A stretch of 64,000 nt of DNA from Actinoplanes sp. L3-i22. Lineage in GTDB: Bacteria; Actinomycetota; Actinomycetes; Mycobacteriales; Micromonosporaceae. Within the stretch, counting starts at the first letter, position 1. Each line of letters starts with the position of its first letter. Below the pieces are notes generated by a model. The model saw only the letters and a program-made list of their open reading frames with translations, had not been told where the DNA came from and made no database searches. Of this stretch, positions 15,783-23,920 are shown piece by piece. The position numbers and the translations under genes were made by a program. The stretch lies in assembly GCF_019704555.1 (NCBI RefSeq), contig NZ_AP024745.1:4348501-4412500 (forward strand). Direction: 5' to 3'.

Positions 15783-15794
15783 GACAACGTTGTC
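15783..15794. promoter_or_regulatory. 12-bp perfect palindrome, LacI-type operator candidate
   Basis: GACAACGTTGTC is fully self-complementary with a central CG, as in operators of LacI-family sugar repressors. It lies about 30-40 bases upstream of the GH76 gene, which suggests sugar-responsive repression. No LacI gene is in the window. Confidence 0.5.
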
Positions 15795-15823
15795 GTCGGT
15801 CGGGTCTTTCGTCGGGGGTGGGC

Positions 15824-17251
15824 ATGATTTCTCGAGCTCTGGTGGCGGCCGTGCTCGCCGCCGGCGCGGTCGCGCCGGCCACCTCGGCGCAGGCTGCGCC
15901 GGCCGCGATCTGCAACCGCTACTGCGACGGGCGCGACGCGGGCGCCGCGCCGGCCGACCGGGTCGCGGTGGCCAGCAGCCTCTACGGGCGCACGTTCCGG
16001 CTGCACGTCAACGACACCGACGCGATGGCCTGGGCCACCATCGAGGGCGGCCAGGGCTCCGACGAGGTGTGGCTGGACCGGTCCTTCGACGGCGGCCGCA
16101 CCTGGAGCGACAGCAAACTCGGCGACACCACGGTGCCGGCCGGCTCGACCGGCTGGCGCACCGGCCAGTACAACGTCGACGACTGGAACACCTCCGGCGT
16201 CGGCGCGCTGCGCGCCTGCGGCAAAGCCGGCGACCGCCCCGAGATCAGCTGCACCGCCTGGGCCCGCAGCACCTGGAACGCCTGGGACCGCCGGACCGCC
16301 GCGGCCACCGCGCTGATGATGCGCTTCGACCGCGGCACCGGCCTGTTCGACGGCAACGGCTGGTGGACCGGCGCGAACGCGCTCACCGCCGTCATCGACA
16401 ACATCAAAAAAAGCGGAATGCACAGCTATCAGTACGTCGTTGCCGGCACCTACGACAAGAACGTCAACGCCCGGCAGGGACAGTTCCGCAACGAGTACCT
16501 CGACGACACCGGCTGGTGGGGGCTGGCGTGGGTGGCCGCCTATGACCTCACCGGGGACAGCCGGTATCTGAGCACCGCGCGGGCGGACGCGGACTACATG
16601 TACAGCTACTGGGATGCGACCTGTGGCGGCGGGGTGTGGTGGAAGACCGACCGCAAGAACAAGAATGCCATCGAGAACAGTTTGTACATCCAGCTCAACG
16701 CGATGATCAGTCAGCGGGTCGCGGGGGACAGTGTGTATCGGGGGCGGGCTCAGCAGGCGTGGACGTGGTTCCAGGGCACCGGGATGCTGAACGGGTCGAG
16801 CCTGGTCAACGACGGGGTCAACCTGAGCACCTGTAAGAACAACGGGGACGTGACCTGGACGTACAATCAAGGGGCTTTGATCAATGCCTTGGTGCAGCTG
16901 AACAAGGTGACCGGGGATGCGAACGCGTTGAGCACCGCGCGGCGTGTCGGCGATGCGATGACTGCCAGCGGTTACCTGTCGCCGGGTGGGATTCTGCGGG
17001 AGCCGAACGAGCCGGATGGTTGCAGTGGGGACGGGGCGTCGTTCAAGGGGGCGGCGATTCGGGGGCTCGGGGTGCTGAACGCGGCGGTCGGCGGGGCCTA
17101 CAACGGCTATCTGACGCGTAACGCGGACAGTGCCTACGGGCGGGATCGCGACAGTCTGGACATGTATGGGTCGCACTGGGCCGGGCCGTTCGCCGGGACC
17201 AACCACAGTTGCCAGCACAGCGCGCTCGACCTGCTCAACGCCGCCCCCTGA
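15824..17251 (+). CDS. secreted glycoside hydrolase family 76 (alpha-1,6-mannanase type)
   Basis: Exported endo-mannanase-like protein of 475 residues from ATG 15824; GTG 15818 is also in frame. Residues 1-26 form a signal peptide ending near AQAAPA. The (alpha/alpha)6 barrel shows the GH76 catalytic pair Asp227-Asp228 in YLDDTGWWGLAW. Also typical are NGWWTGANAL, ENSLYIQL, TWTYNQGALI and the late FKGAAIRGL. GH76 enzymes cleave alpha-1,6-mannan backbones of fungal walls or mycobacterial-type glycolipids. It is monocistronic with a palindromic operator upstream. The N-terminal 100 residues before the barrel carry Cys pairs and may be an extra small domain. Confidence 0.93.
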   Translation: MISRALVAAVLAAGAVAPATSAQAAPAAICNRYCDGRDAGAAPADRVAVASSLYGRTFRLHVNDTDAMAWATIEGGQGSDEVWLDRSFDGGRTWSDSKLGDTTVPAGSTGWRTGQYNVDDWNTSGVGALRACGKAGDRPEISCTAWARSTWNAWDRRTAAATALMMRFDRGTGLFDGNGWWTGANALTAVIDNIKKSGMHSYQYVVAGTYDKNVNARQGQFRNEYLDDTGWWGLAWVAAYDLTGDSRYLSTARADADYMYSYWDATCGGGVWWKTDRKNKNAIENSLYIQLNAMISQRVAGDSVYRGRAQQAWTWFQGTGMLNGSSLVNDGVNLSTCKNNGDVTWTYNQGALINALVQLNKVTGDANALSTARRVGDAMTASGYLSPGGILREPNEPDGCSGDGASFKGAAIRGLGVLNAAVGGAYNGYLTRNADSAYGRDRDSLDMYGSHWAGPFAGTNHSCQHSALDLLNAAP

Positions 17252-17371
17252 ACCCGGGCGGCGGTGCCTGCGGATCAGAGGACGATTTCTGGATCAGGGT
17301 GTGTTCCAGCTCGAACCCGGGTGGCGGGCCGAGCAGGTGGCGCTCGACAAGAGCATCCAGGGGAAGAACCT

Positions 17372-18052
17372 ATGCCCGACATCGACGACGCCGCCCTCGC
17401 GGCCACCCTGCCGTTCAGCTCGATCGGCGCGCTGCCGGGCGACGCTGTGCCGGTGGCGTGGACGGCGATCGCGGCCGCCGACGGTCCCACCGAACGGGTC
17501 GCGGTGGCCCGGCGAGCGTGGCCGGCCGGCTGGCTGGAACAGATCCCGCAGTTCGCGGAGGTACTGAACACCCGGCTCGTCGACGTGCGCCTCGTGTCGG
17601 CGAACGACGTGCCCGCACTGATGTACGTGATCGACCACTCCCGCGCCGATCGGGTGGTCACCTGGCTCGGCTACGAACCCGCAGCCTTCGGCGAGCCGCC
17701 CCAGTTCTGGAACTCGTTCCCGGAGCCGCTGCAGGACTTCCTGCGGCACACGCATGCCGGGTTCGTCTCACACGACAACTACTCGTTCGGCCTGTTCCGG
17801 CCCAGCGAGATGGTGACCATGGCGGAAACCGCCGGCAGCCCCGACGGCATCGACTTCTGGGACGAGATCCAGCCCTACCCGTCCACCCGGCTGCTGCAGA
17901 TTGCCGCCAACGGCCCAGGCACGATGTATTGCGTGTGCCCGGACGTTCCCGTGGGCGAACTGGTCCTCGCCGACGAGGCGGAGGCAGAGGTGCTCGAACT
18001 CGGCCCAGCCCTCGATGACCTGATGATGGCCCGCTTCAGTCTCACAAGCTGA
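17372..18052 (+). CDS. hypothetical protein, possibly SUKH/SMI1-like
   Basis: Protein of 226 residues. ATG 17372 follows GGGGAAG by 5 bases and is preferred to the open frame from 17264. The sequence is Trp/Pro-rich in the middle (LGYEPAAFGEPPQFWNSFPEPLQDFL) and ends with an acidic helical stretch (LADEAEAEVLELGPALDDLMMARF). GIDFWDEIQPYPSTRLLQIAANGPG weakly resembles the strand pattern of SMI1/KNR4 immunity folds. That assignment is tentative. No signal or membrane segment is seen. It is directly followed by a decayed gene. Confidence 0.7.
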   Translation: MPDIDDAALAATLPFSSIGALPGDAVPVAWTAIAAADGPTERVAVARRAWPAGWLEQIPQFAEVLNTRLVDVRLVSANDVPALMYVIDHSRADRVVTWLGYEPAAFGEPPQFWNSFPEPLQDFLRHTHAGFVSHDNYSFGLFRPSEMVTMAETAGSPDGIDFWDEIQPYPSTRLLQIAANGPGTMYCVCPDVPVGELVLADEAEAEVLELGPALDDLMMARFSLTS

Positions 18053-18965
18053 CGAATCCGCGATCGAAAGCGGGACGACGGTGGTGAAGCCGACACACCT
18101 GCCCCGTTCACCGGGACGGCCTCCGGGTCGGCGTTGACGCTTACGTTCAGCGGGCCGTTCGGATCTCAGACGTCGCTGTCAGGAACCCTCACCGACGACA
18201 ACATGTCGATCACGGTGCCGCAATCCGACGGGACGATGTCAGGTGTGACCCGGCAACCCTCGACCGTCGATCACTTCAACGACCTCGTCGCTGAACTGCA
18301 AACTTCGGCGCAGAATACCGCCGATACGCAAGCATCCGAAAAAAGCAGCCCGGGACGCCACCGCGGCGGCCGTAGCCGCTTCCGGGAAAGTCGCCGAGGA
18401 CATGGAAGCGCTCCAGGCGGCGGTCACCACCGTTCCGGACCTGAAGGGGCTCGGCACTGCCCTGAACGACGCCGGCGCCTATCTCGGCAAGGCATGTAAG
18501 GACATAGCCGCCGCCGGAGCTCAGAGCGACACGATTGCACGGTGCGAAATGGTGATAGCGGCTGCCGATAATTCGACAGCAGTTCACGATGCCGCGTTCG
18601 AGCTGCAGGGAACCGCCGGCGAAATCGACGCGGCGGCCGTCGCCGTCCCCGACGCGCTCAGCGTCCTCGACGACGATTTGGCCGCGTATCGCGCAACGCA
18701 GGTCCAGGCGCCGGACTACACCGATGGCGGGGACCCGAACGACGCCGCGATCAACGAGCTGCGAACCCGGGCCCAGAAACTCGCCACGTCATGGAAATCG
18801 CAGGCGGGCCTCGCGCGGAAGAAGATGGACAAGCCGGCGTGCGCCTGCCCATCCGGGCGGCCGCACACCGGGCGAGCGCTTTATATCAGTGTGGCCGCTC
18901 ACCGCGTCAGCTTCACATCGGTGCCGACCTACTCCTCGATGCGGCCAGTTCCTCACGCGGGGTAG
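18053..18965 (+). pseudogene. 5'-truncated and frameshifted gene remnant
   Basis: Frame 2 is open immediately after the previous stop with no ATG or GTG. It encodes a beta-rich segment (TGTASGSALTLTFSG, SLSGTLTDDNMSITVP), then DHFNDLVAELQTSAQ. At an A6 run near 18339-18345 the frame must skip one base. It then continues in frame 0 as ARDATAAAVAASGKVAEDMEAL to about 18830. Removing one A restores a single protein of about 260 residues whose last ~45 residues look unnatural. The missing start and the homopolymer shift point to a decayed secreted or lipoprotein-like gene. A sequencing error at the A-run alone would not restore the N-terminus. Confidence 0.65.
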
Positions 18966-18967
18966 CG

Positions 18968-18993
18968 CAGAGTGTTCGAGATAGGACACTCTG
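18968..18993. terminator. hairpin followed by a T-rich stretch
   Basis: CAGAGTGT (18968-18975) pairs with ACACTCTG (18986-18993) across a 10-base loop, then a pyrimidine-rich run. It lies between the decayed gene and the next gene and is a plausible terminator. Confidence 0.45.
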
Positions 18994-19023
18994 TCTCTCT
19001 TCGTCAACCGGGGGTGTGAAGGC

Positions 19024-19437
19024 GTGGCAAGAAGCTCGGCCGAGAAGCAGCGTATGGACGGATTCGCGCTCGTGCTGTTCGGCCTACCGGCAGTAGTCGA
19101 ACCCGCCCTGGTGGCGGTCGCAGCGACCGCATTCCCGGAGATCGCCGACGCGTCACCGTACGGGCGCACAGGCACCCTCGTCATCGGCTTGCTGGCCGCG
19201 ACCGTGTCCGCCGTCGGAGTGATCCTGGCCTGGCGTGGCATTTCCGGTACGCCCCGAGCCGCTACCGCAGTCCTGCTCGGCGTCGCTGCCGGGCTGGTGG
19301 GGCTACTCGCGTTCACGCTTCTGCTCGGCGGCGGGATGCTGCTCATCTTCGCCATCCTCCTGATCCACGGCACGTTCTCGATCTGCGTGATCGCCCGCGA
19401 GGTTCTCCGGTCGGCGCCGACAGCGGAAGGGAGATGA
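19024..19437 (+). CDS. small four-helix membrane protein, unknown
   Basis: Protein of 137 residues from GTG 19024 with an AAGG just upstream. Four hydrophobic segments are clear: about 14-35 (FALVLFGLPAVVEPALVAVAA), 52-70, 82-101 and 105-125. The ends are short and polar. No motif identifies a function. It lies 7 bases before the YbaB-like gene, so the two are likely cotranscribed. The pairing of a membrane protein with a YbaB-like partner recurs in the 43-46 kb island. Confidence 0.75.
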   Translation: MARSSAEKQRMDGFALVLFGLPAVVEPALVAVAATAFPEIADASPYGRTGTLVIGLLAATVSAVGVILAWRGISGTPRAATAVLLGVAAGLVGLLAFTLLLGGGMLLIFAILLIHGTFSICVIAREVLRSAPTAEGR

Positions 19438-19444
19438 GGGCCCG

Positions 19445-19681
19445 ATGCGGCCTGAAGCCATCCACCGCATACATGAGTACGCCGAAAGTGTCGGGAAGTT
19501 GGCGAGCGAGCCGGCTGCGGAGACCCCGCAGCACACGGAGCGAACCGACGCGACCGGCCGGGTGATCGTCGTGCTCGCCGGCGATGGGCTGCCGACGGAG
19601 ATCCGCGTGCGCGACGACTGGCCGCAGGACGCCACGGCCGACCCGTACGACGACGCCGCCGACTCCGGATCAGAAGGTTAG
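19445..19681 (+). CDS. small YbaB/EbfC-like protein whose end runs into a tRNA relic
   Basis: Protein of 78 residues. RVIVVLAGDGLPTEIRVRDDW resembles the beta-hairpin of YbaB/EbfC-type nucleoid proteins found beside ESX-like genes, preceded by a helix (EAIHRIHEYAESVGKLASE). The last codons (SGSEG and the TAG stop) lie inside sequence derived from a tRNA-Arg 3' half (19663-19704). The natural C-terminus has therefore been replaced or cut by a recombination event. The gene may be non-functional or simply carry a new tail. Confidence 0.6.
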   Translation: MRPEAIHRIHEYAESVGKLASEPAAETPQHTERTDATGRVIVVLAGDGLPTEIRVRDDWPQDATADPYDDAADSGSEG

Positions 19682-19704
19682 CGGTTCGAGTCCCTTCGGG
19701 CGTA
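19663..19704 (+). other. tRNA-Arg 3'-half relic, probable attachment-site scar
   Basis: From the anticodon loop onward (CTCCGGA, TCAGA stem strand, variable loop, T-arm TTCGAGTCC and acceptor CGGGCGTA) the DNA matches the 3' half of an actinobacterial tRNA-Arg with a CCG anticodon. The 5' half is absent and the T-stem has one mismatch, so it is not a working tRNA. Integrative elements recombine into tRNA 3' ends and leave such half copies. A hairpin terminator follows, as expected for a tRNA locus. Confidence 0.6.
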
Positions 19705-19715
19705 CTTATGTGAAA

Positions 19716-19752
19716 GGCCGTGACCTGCGGAAACAAGGGTCCCGGCCGTTTT
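19716..19752 (+). terminator. terminator following the tRNA relic
   Basis: GGCCGTGACC (19716-19725) pairs with GGTCCCGGCC (19738-19747), one mismatch, followed by GTTTTCG. A stem with a T-run fits intrinsic termination. Confidence 0.6.
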
Positions 19753-19843
19753 CGTTCCCCTTTCCGACCGGTCAAATCCCGAGTCTTGGGGCTGGCCTCC
19801 AGGCGCCGTTAGGGTGTTCTCCCCGACCCGGCGCGGCCTTTCG

Positions 19844-20440
19844 TCACAGCCCGTTGCGGAGTGCGGCGAAGAGTCGCTGAAGGCGAGCGCGATGGTCCTC
19901 GGCCGTCGTGGGCTGCCCTGCGATGCAGCGTCGCGCGTTTTCGGTCAGCACTGTGGCGTAGCCGGCCACGAAGAATGCGGCGAGCAGGACGCTGTCGCCT
20001 TGGAAGCGTGGATCACGGTCGAGCTCCTCGGCCAGAACCTGCTGAAGTTCAGCGGCAAGCTCCCGGGCTCGCGCGATGAGGGGTGCGGAAGCGGCCACGG
20101 TGCGGAAGAACGGGGCGGATCTGTCGTCCAGCCCTGACAGGCCGTGCCGGTCATCGGCGAGCCGGAACGCCAGGTCGTGCAGCGACGCCAGCACGTCGAA
20201 GTCGGCTGGACGCTCGCGAACGGCGGATCGCAGCAACTGCACGGCATCGTCGACTCGATCGAGGAGCAGGTCTTCCTTGCGGGGAAAGTGCTTGAACACG
20301 GTCACGCTCGAGACGCCCGCTTCGCGCGCCACGTCGGCGACCGTGACGGCATCGAATCCCCGGTCCAGGAACAACCGAGTCGCGACCTCGGAAATTCGAG
20401 CGCGTGTCAACGGCCCGCCCCGTGTGTCCGTGCGTGCCAT
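19844..20440 (-). CDS. TetR-family transcriptional regulator
   Basis: Repressor of 198 residues. The N-terminal HTH reads ISEVATRLFLDRGFDAVTVADVAREAGVSSVTVFKHFPRKEDLL, typical TetR, with a helical ligand-binding C-terminus (about 60-198). It is divergent from the alpha/beta hydrolase at 20540. The 99 bases between carry a symmetric ACTAA/TTAGT site, so it probably represses both genes and responds to a hydrophobic small molecule, perhaps a substrate of the hydrolase. Confidence 0.93.
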   Translation of the reverse strand: MARTDTRGGPLTRARISEVATRLFLDRGFDAVTVADVAREAGVSSVTVFKHFPRKEDLLLDRVDDAVQLLRSAVRERPADFDVLASLHDLAFRLADDRHGLSGLDDRSAPFFRTVAASAPLIARARELAAELQQVLAEELDRDPRFQGDSVLLAAFFVAGYATVLTENARRCIAGQPTTAEDHRARLQRLFAALRNGL

Positions 20441-20482
20441 GCGACTCCCTCCGTGGATCAGCCGATCCTAGCTGGGTTGTGT

Positions 20483-20504
20483 CACTAAGTTTAGTCAGTT
20501 AGTG
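20483..20504. promoter_or_regulatory. TetR operator candidate
   Basis: CACTAA (20483-20488) and TTAGTG (20499-20504) form an inverted repeat with a 10-base spacer. An inner ACTAA-GT-TTAGT palindrome overlaps the left arm. The site lies in the divergent promoter region between the TetR and hydrolase genes. Confidence 0.6.
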
Positions 20505-20539
20505 TAGGGTATCCGTCACCGACCAGGAGGAGACCTGGA

Positions 20540-21508
20540 ATGCCTGACCTCATGTCGCGCCCACCTTTCGATCCCGAGTTGGGAGCCGTCCTGGCCGTGT
20601 TGCAACAGCGGGGGTCCTTCACCCTGACGACCGAGATGCTTCCGCGGATGCGGCAGCTGGAGATCACGGAGCAAGAACTCGACGAGCGTCTGCGCAGCCG
20701 AGGGCTGGAGCGCCGTACCGTGACCGTTCCCGGTCACCAGGGGGACCCCATCGATCTTGCGATCATCCAGCGCGCGGGACGCACCGGTCCGGCGGCATGC
20801 TTCTACACCGTGCACGGCGGGGGCATGATGTTCGGCCACTACCTCGGCAACCTCGATTCGTACGACGACTGGCTGCTGACCCACGACGTGGTTCTGGTGA
20901 GCGTCGACTACCGCCTCGCGCCGGAGCACCCCGACCCCTATCCCGTCGAGGACTGCTATGCCGGACTGGTGTGGACGGCGGCACACGCGGACAGCCTCGG
21001 CATCGATCCGGCCCGCGTCGTCCTGGTCGGCCAGAGCGCCGGCGGTGGCCTCGCCGCGGGAACCGCCCTGCTGGCCCGGGACCGCCAAGGCCCCCGCCTG
21101 TTCGGGCAGATCCTCATCTCCCCGATGCTCGACGACAGTGACTCCACCGTCTCGACCCGGCAGATCGACGGAGTCGGCGTCGCGGACCGCGCCATGACCA
21201 GGTTCGGGTGGAACGCCTACCTCGGCGAGCGGCGTGGCGGGGACGACGTCACCAGCTACGCGGCACCAGCGCGGGCGACCGACCTCACGGGCCTCCCCGC
21301 TACCTACATCGACTGCGGCAGCGCCGAAGTGTTCCGGGACGAGACGGTGGCCTATGCCAGCCGACTCTGGGAAGCCGGCGTCAATGCCGAACTCCACGTC
21401 TGGCCGGGCGCCTTCCACGGCTTCACCAGCATGGCGCCGCAGGCGGCGCTCTCCCGGACCGCCATCGCGGCCCTGACGGATTGGACCAACCGGCTCCTCG
21501 CCGCGTGA
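20540..21508 (+). CDS. alpha/beta hydrolase, hormone-sensitive-lipase family esterase
   Basis: Carboxylesterase of 322 residues. GGAGGAG lies about 9 bases before ATG 20540. It carries the HSL oxyanion motif HGGG (YTVHGGGMMF), the nucleophile elbow GQSAGG, the conserved DYRLAPEHPDPYPVEDC stretch and the C-terminal His in WPGAFHGF. Such enzymes hydrolyse short-chain esters or lactones in the cytosol. Regulation by the divergent TetR repressor through the 20483-20504 site is likely. Confidence 0.93.
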   Translation: MPDLMSRPPFDPELGAVLAVLQQRGSFTLTTEMLPRMRQLEITEQELDERLRSRGLERRTVTVPGHQGDPIDLAIIQRAGRTGPAACFYTVHGGGMMFGHYLGNLDSYDDWLLTHDVVLVSVDYRLAPEHPDPYPVEDCYAGLVWTAAHADSLGIDPARVVLVGQSAGGGLAAGTALLARDRQGPRLFGQILISPMLDDSDSTVSTRQIDGVGVADRAMTRFGWNAYLGERRGGDDVTSYAAPARATDLTGLPATYIDCGSAEVFRDETVAYASRLWEAGVNAELHVWPGAFHGFTSMAPQAALSRTAIAALTDWTNRLLAA

Positions 21509-21596
21509 AGATTCACGCGAGCGCAGGGAAATGTCCACTGAAGCGCTTCCGCCCTCGCGGAGAGCAGCCGCCGCCCTGACCCGGCGCCGGCCCGCC

Positions 21597-21632
21597 GGCG
21601 GTCTCGTCTTTCATTCCGATCGCGGCGTCCAA
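21597..21632 (+). mobile_element. possible IS3-family transposase fragment in a 360-bp gene-free stretch
   Basis: The interval 21509-21868 has no convincing gene. Within it one frame reads GGLVFHSDRGVQ, matching the 'HSDRGxQ' core of IS3-type integrase domains. Nothing else of a transposase is seen on either side, so at most this is a tiny relic. Confidence 0.25.
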
Positions 21633-21868
21633 GATGCTCCGCACATGCACGCTGCGTACTCACCGGCCGGTCCAATGCCCGCAGCGACTTTAGGTAACCG
21701 GGGGCCTCACGATGCAACGCGTAGCCCTCGTCAATCACCACCCAATCGGTGGAACCTCGGGCACGAATGTCCCGCTCAGAGCAAAAACGTCGAGGCAGTG
21801 CCGCTGAGCTGACAGACGTAACCGACACCGGGCAGATACCTTCCGGAGGTGACCTCAAAGGACCGTCC

Positions 21869-22516
21869 ATGCCCTCCGTAACTGACGATCTGGAACTACA
21901 GAAGGTAACGTTTATCCTGATCGATTTTGAGGGCACTACGCCGAAGAATCACCCGGCGGAGCCGATCGAAGTAGGCGCCGTGATGCTGCGCCCGGCTGGC
22001 GCGGTTCTGGCGGAGGTCGGCCGATTCACGGCGCTGATGCGCCCGCCCGCACACGCGCCGGTCACCGCCCGGCAGGTTGGGATCACCGCGGCGATGGTCG
22101 CCGACCGGCCGCCCGCCGGCGTCGTGCTCGCCGAACTCGACTCCGGTCTGCGTGAGCCGCCGTACGTGGCGGTCGCCCATCACGCCTCGACCGAGGCGAA
22201 CATCCTCGCTCGGTACGCCGCCGCCTGCCCCGTTCTGGCGGCGGCGCCGATGCTGTGCACCCGGCGGCTGGCCCAGCACACCTACCCCGGGCTGACGTCG
22301 TACAACCTGGACGCGCTGCTGGCCCACACGCGCATCCCGGTGCCGGCTGACCGGCACCGGGCGTTGCCCGACGCACTGGTCACCGCCGCGCTGCTGCAGC
22401 GGCTACTCACCGACGGCGCAGCCCGGCACGGGTGGTCCCGGCTGAGTCAGCTCACGCAACTGGCTGGCCGGCCAGCATCCGGCGGTGCCGATACCACCCA
22501 AGACGCCCTGTTCTGA
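21869..22516 (+). CDS. DnaQ-like DEDDh 3'-5' exonuclease
   Basis: Exonuclease-fold protein of 215 residues from ATG 21869 (AAAGGA upstream). Exo I is LIDFEGTTP with the Asp-x-Glu pair. Exo II is in VAHHASTEANIL, where the usual Asn-Phe-Asp is altered to His-Ala-Ser-Thr-Glu. Exo III is HRALPDALV with the conserved His and Asp. Family members trim 3' ends of DNA or RNA in repair or RNA turnover. It starts a run of nucleotide-handling genes (Nudix, DUF402, kinase) on the same strand. Confidence 0.85.
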   Translation: MPSVTDDLELQKVTFILIDFEGTTPKNHPAEPIEVGAVMLRPAGAVLAEVGRFTALMRPPAHAPVTARQVGITAAMVADRPPAGVVLAELDSGLREPPYVAVAHHASTEANILARYAAACPVLAAAPMLCTRRLAQHTYPGLTSYNLDALLAHTRIPVPADRHRALPDALVTAALLQRLLTDGAARHGWSRLSQLTQLAGRPASGGADTTQDALF

Positions 22517-22550
22517 GCACGCCTGCCCGTACCCGCCAGGAGGAGACAAC

Positions 22551-23024
22551 TTGAGCACCCCGCACCAACCCGAACAGACTGGCTCGCCCCAGCACCCCGT
22601 GGACGTCTTCCTGCTACTGCTCGACGGTGAGCAGGTGCTGCTCGCCTTGCGCGAGGGCACGGGATACGCCGACGGGCAGTGGAACGCGCCGTCCGGCAAA
22701 CTCGAGCTCGGTGAGACCGCCGTTGCCGGGATCCGCCGCGAGGCTGCCGAGGAAGTCGGCGTGCGCCTTGACGGCGACGAGCCATACCTCGCCGCCACCG
22801 TGCACCATCGCAACCGTGACGGGCAGGGCCGGATCGGCCTGGTCTTCACCGCCGTTTTCGATGCCGGCCGGCACGGCGAACCGATCAACGCCGAACCGCA
22901 CAAGTGCGCGAAAGTCGGATGGTTTCCGCTCGCCGAACTTCCGGCCGAGACAGATCGGTACACCCGAGCCTGCATCACCGCCTGGCGCACCCGCACCCCG
23001 CTGTACCTGAGCGGATGGCAATAG
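22551..23024 (+). CDS. Nudix hydrolase
   Basis: Hydrolase of 157 residues. TTG 22551 is taken as the start because GGAGGAG (22539-22545) sits 5 bases upstream; no ATG or GTG is better placed. The full Nudix box is present: G-KLELG-E-TAVAGIR-REAAEEVGV (Gx5Ex7REUxEExGU). These enzymes cleave nucleoside diphosphates linked to another moiety using Mg2+. A likely role is sanitising modified nucleotides. It follows the exonuclease gene by 34 bases and is probably in the same operon. Confidence 0.93.
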   Translation: MSTPHQPEQTGSPQHPVDVFLLLLDGEQVLLALREGTGYADGQWNAPSGKLELGETAVAGIRREAAEEVGVRLDGDEPYLAATVHHRNRDGQGRIGLVFTAVFDAGRHGEPINAEPHKCAKVGWFPLAELPAETDRYTRACITAWRTRTPLYLSGWQ

Positions 23025-23051
23025 CGACTACCGCAACCGGCTGGCGCGACC

Positions 23052-23201
23052 ATGACGACGGTGCCGGGCGCCGCCGACCTGGTTCCCAACACGAGCACCG
23101 ACTGCCCCGGCTGGGATCTACGCGTCGCGCTGCCCGGCGTCGTCCCGGCGCCGCGGGCCGCTGTCGGGCAGCCCCGTGCTGCCCGGCCGGAGCCGGCATG
23201 A
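23052..23201 (+). CDS. possible 49-aa ORF coupled to the DUF402 gene
   Basis: ATG 23052 opens a 49-residue frame (MTTVPGAADLVPNTSTDC...) ending in a TGA that overlaps an ATG (23198) in frame with the DUF402 protein. Proline and alanine dominate and no motif is seen. It may be a leader peptide or chance. Confidence 0.25.
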   Translation: MTTVPGAADLVPNTSTDCPGWDLRVALPGVVPAPRAAVGQPRAARPEPA

Positions 23202-23257
23202 CCCCGGAAGAACTCGCCAGCCGACAGGCCGCCCGCACCCGCCCGAACGGAGACACG

Positions 23258-23920
23258 ATGAGCCCGCCGCCATTCGCCGCCGGCACGACAGTGGTACGCC
23301 GAGACGTCCTCAACAAACGTGTCTTCAGTGCGGTGGCGCACCGCGTCATCGGCGACGACGGTGAGCACCTCACCCTGGCCTCCTGGCCCGGCACCATCAC
23401 CTACGCGCTCACCACCTGGATCGCCTGGCTCGGCACCGGCGACGACACGACTCGTAAACAAAGCATTCCCGACCTGGCCTGCGGCCGGTGGGACCTCGGC
23501 GAGTGGACCTGGCGCGACACCGCGGTACTGACCTGGGTCGGACTCGACGCCGACTTCAACGTGCAGCGCTACCTGCCGATCACCGGCGGCACCGACCATT
23601 GGAAGATCAACTTCGAGCGGCCGGTCACCCGGACCACCCTCGGCATCGACACGTGCGACCTGCTGCTGGACCTCATCGTCGAGCCGGACACGATGCGGTG
23701 GCGGTGGAAGGACGAGGACGAGTACGCCCAGGCCAGGCGCCTCGGCATGATCACCGACGCTGACCACCGCCGGGTGGACCAGGCCCGGCAACGGGCCGTC
23801 GCCTTCGTCGGAAACCGCTCCGGTCCCCTCGCGCAGGACTGGTCCAGCTGGCAGGTGCCCGCCGACTGGGCGCTGCCCGTTCTGCCGCTGCACGCGTTGA
23901 ACCAAGGAGAACGCGGATGA
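23258..23920 (+). CDS. DUF402 domain-containing protein
   Basis: Protein of 220 residues from ATG 23258, which has GGAG about 6 bases upstream; ATG 23198 would add 20 residues. The DUF402 core is in the C-terminal half: LLLDLIVEPDTMRWRWKDEDEYAQARRLGMITDADHRRV. The acidic residues there bind metal in characterised relatives, some of which are nucleoside di- or triphosphate phosphatases. The N-terminal half is a beta-barrel-like region. Its stop overlaps the next reading frame (ATGA), placing it within the nucleotide-metabolism cluster. Confidence 0.85.
   Translation: MSPPPFAAGTTVVRRDVLNKRVFSAVAHRVIGDDGEHLTLASWPGTITYALTTWIAWLGTGDDTTRKQSIPDLACGRWDLGEWTWRDTAVLTWVGLDADFNVQRYLPITGGTDHWKINFERPVTRTTLGIDTCDLLLDLIVEPDTMRWRWKDEDEYAQARRLGMITDADHRRVDQARQRAVAFVGNRSGPLAQDWSSWQVPADWALPVLPLHALNQGERG

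Noticed and set aside
21352..21936. 194-residue minus-strand frame after the esterase gene
   Set aside because: Starts opposite the exonuclease start and ends opposite the esterase; a short natural-looking patch is not enough to call a gene.
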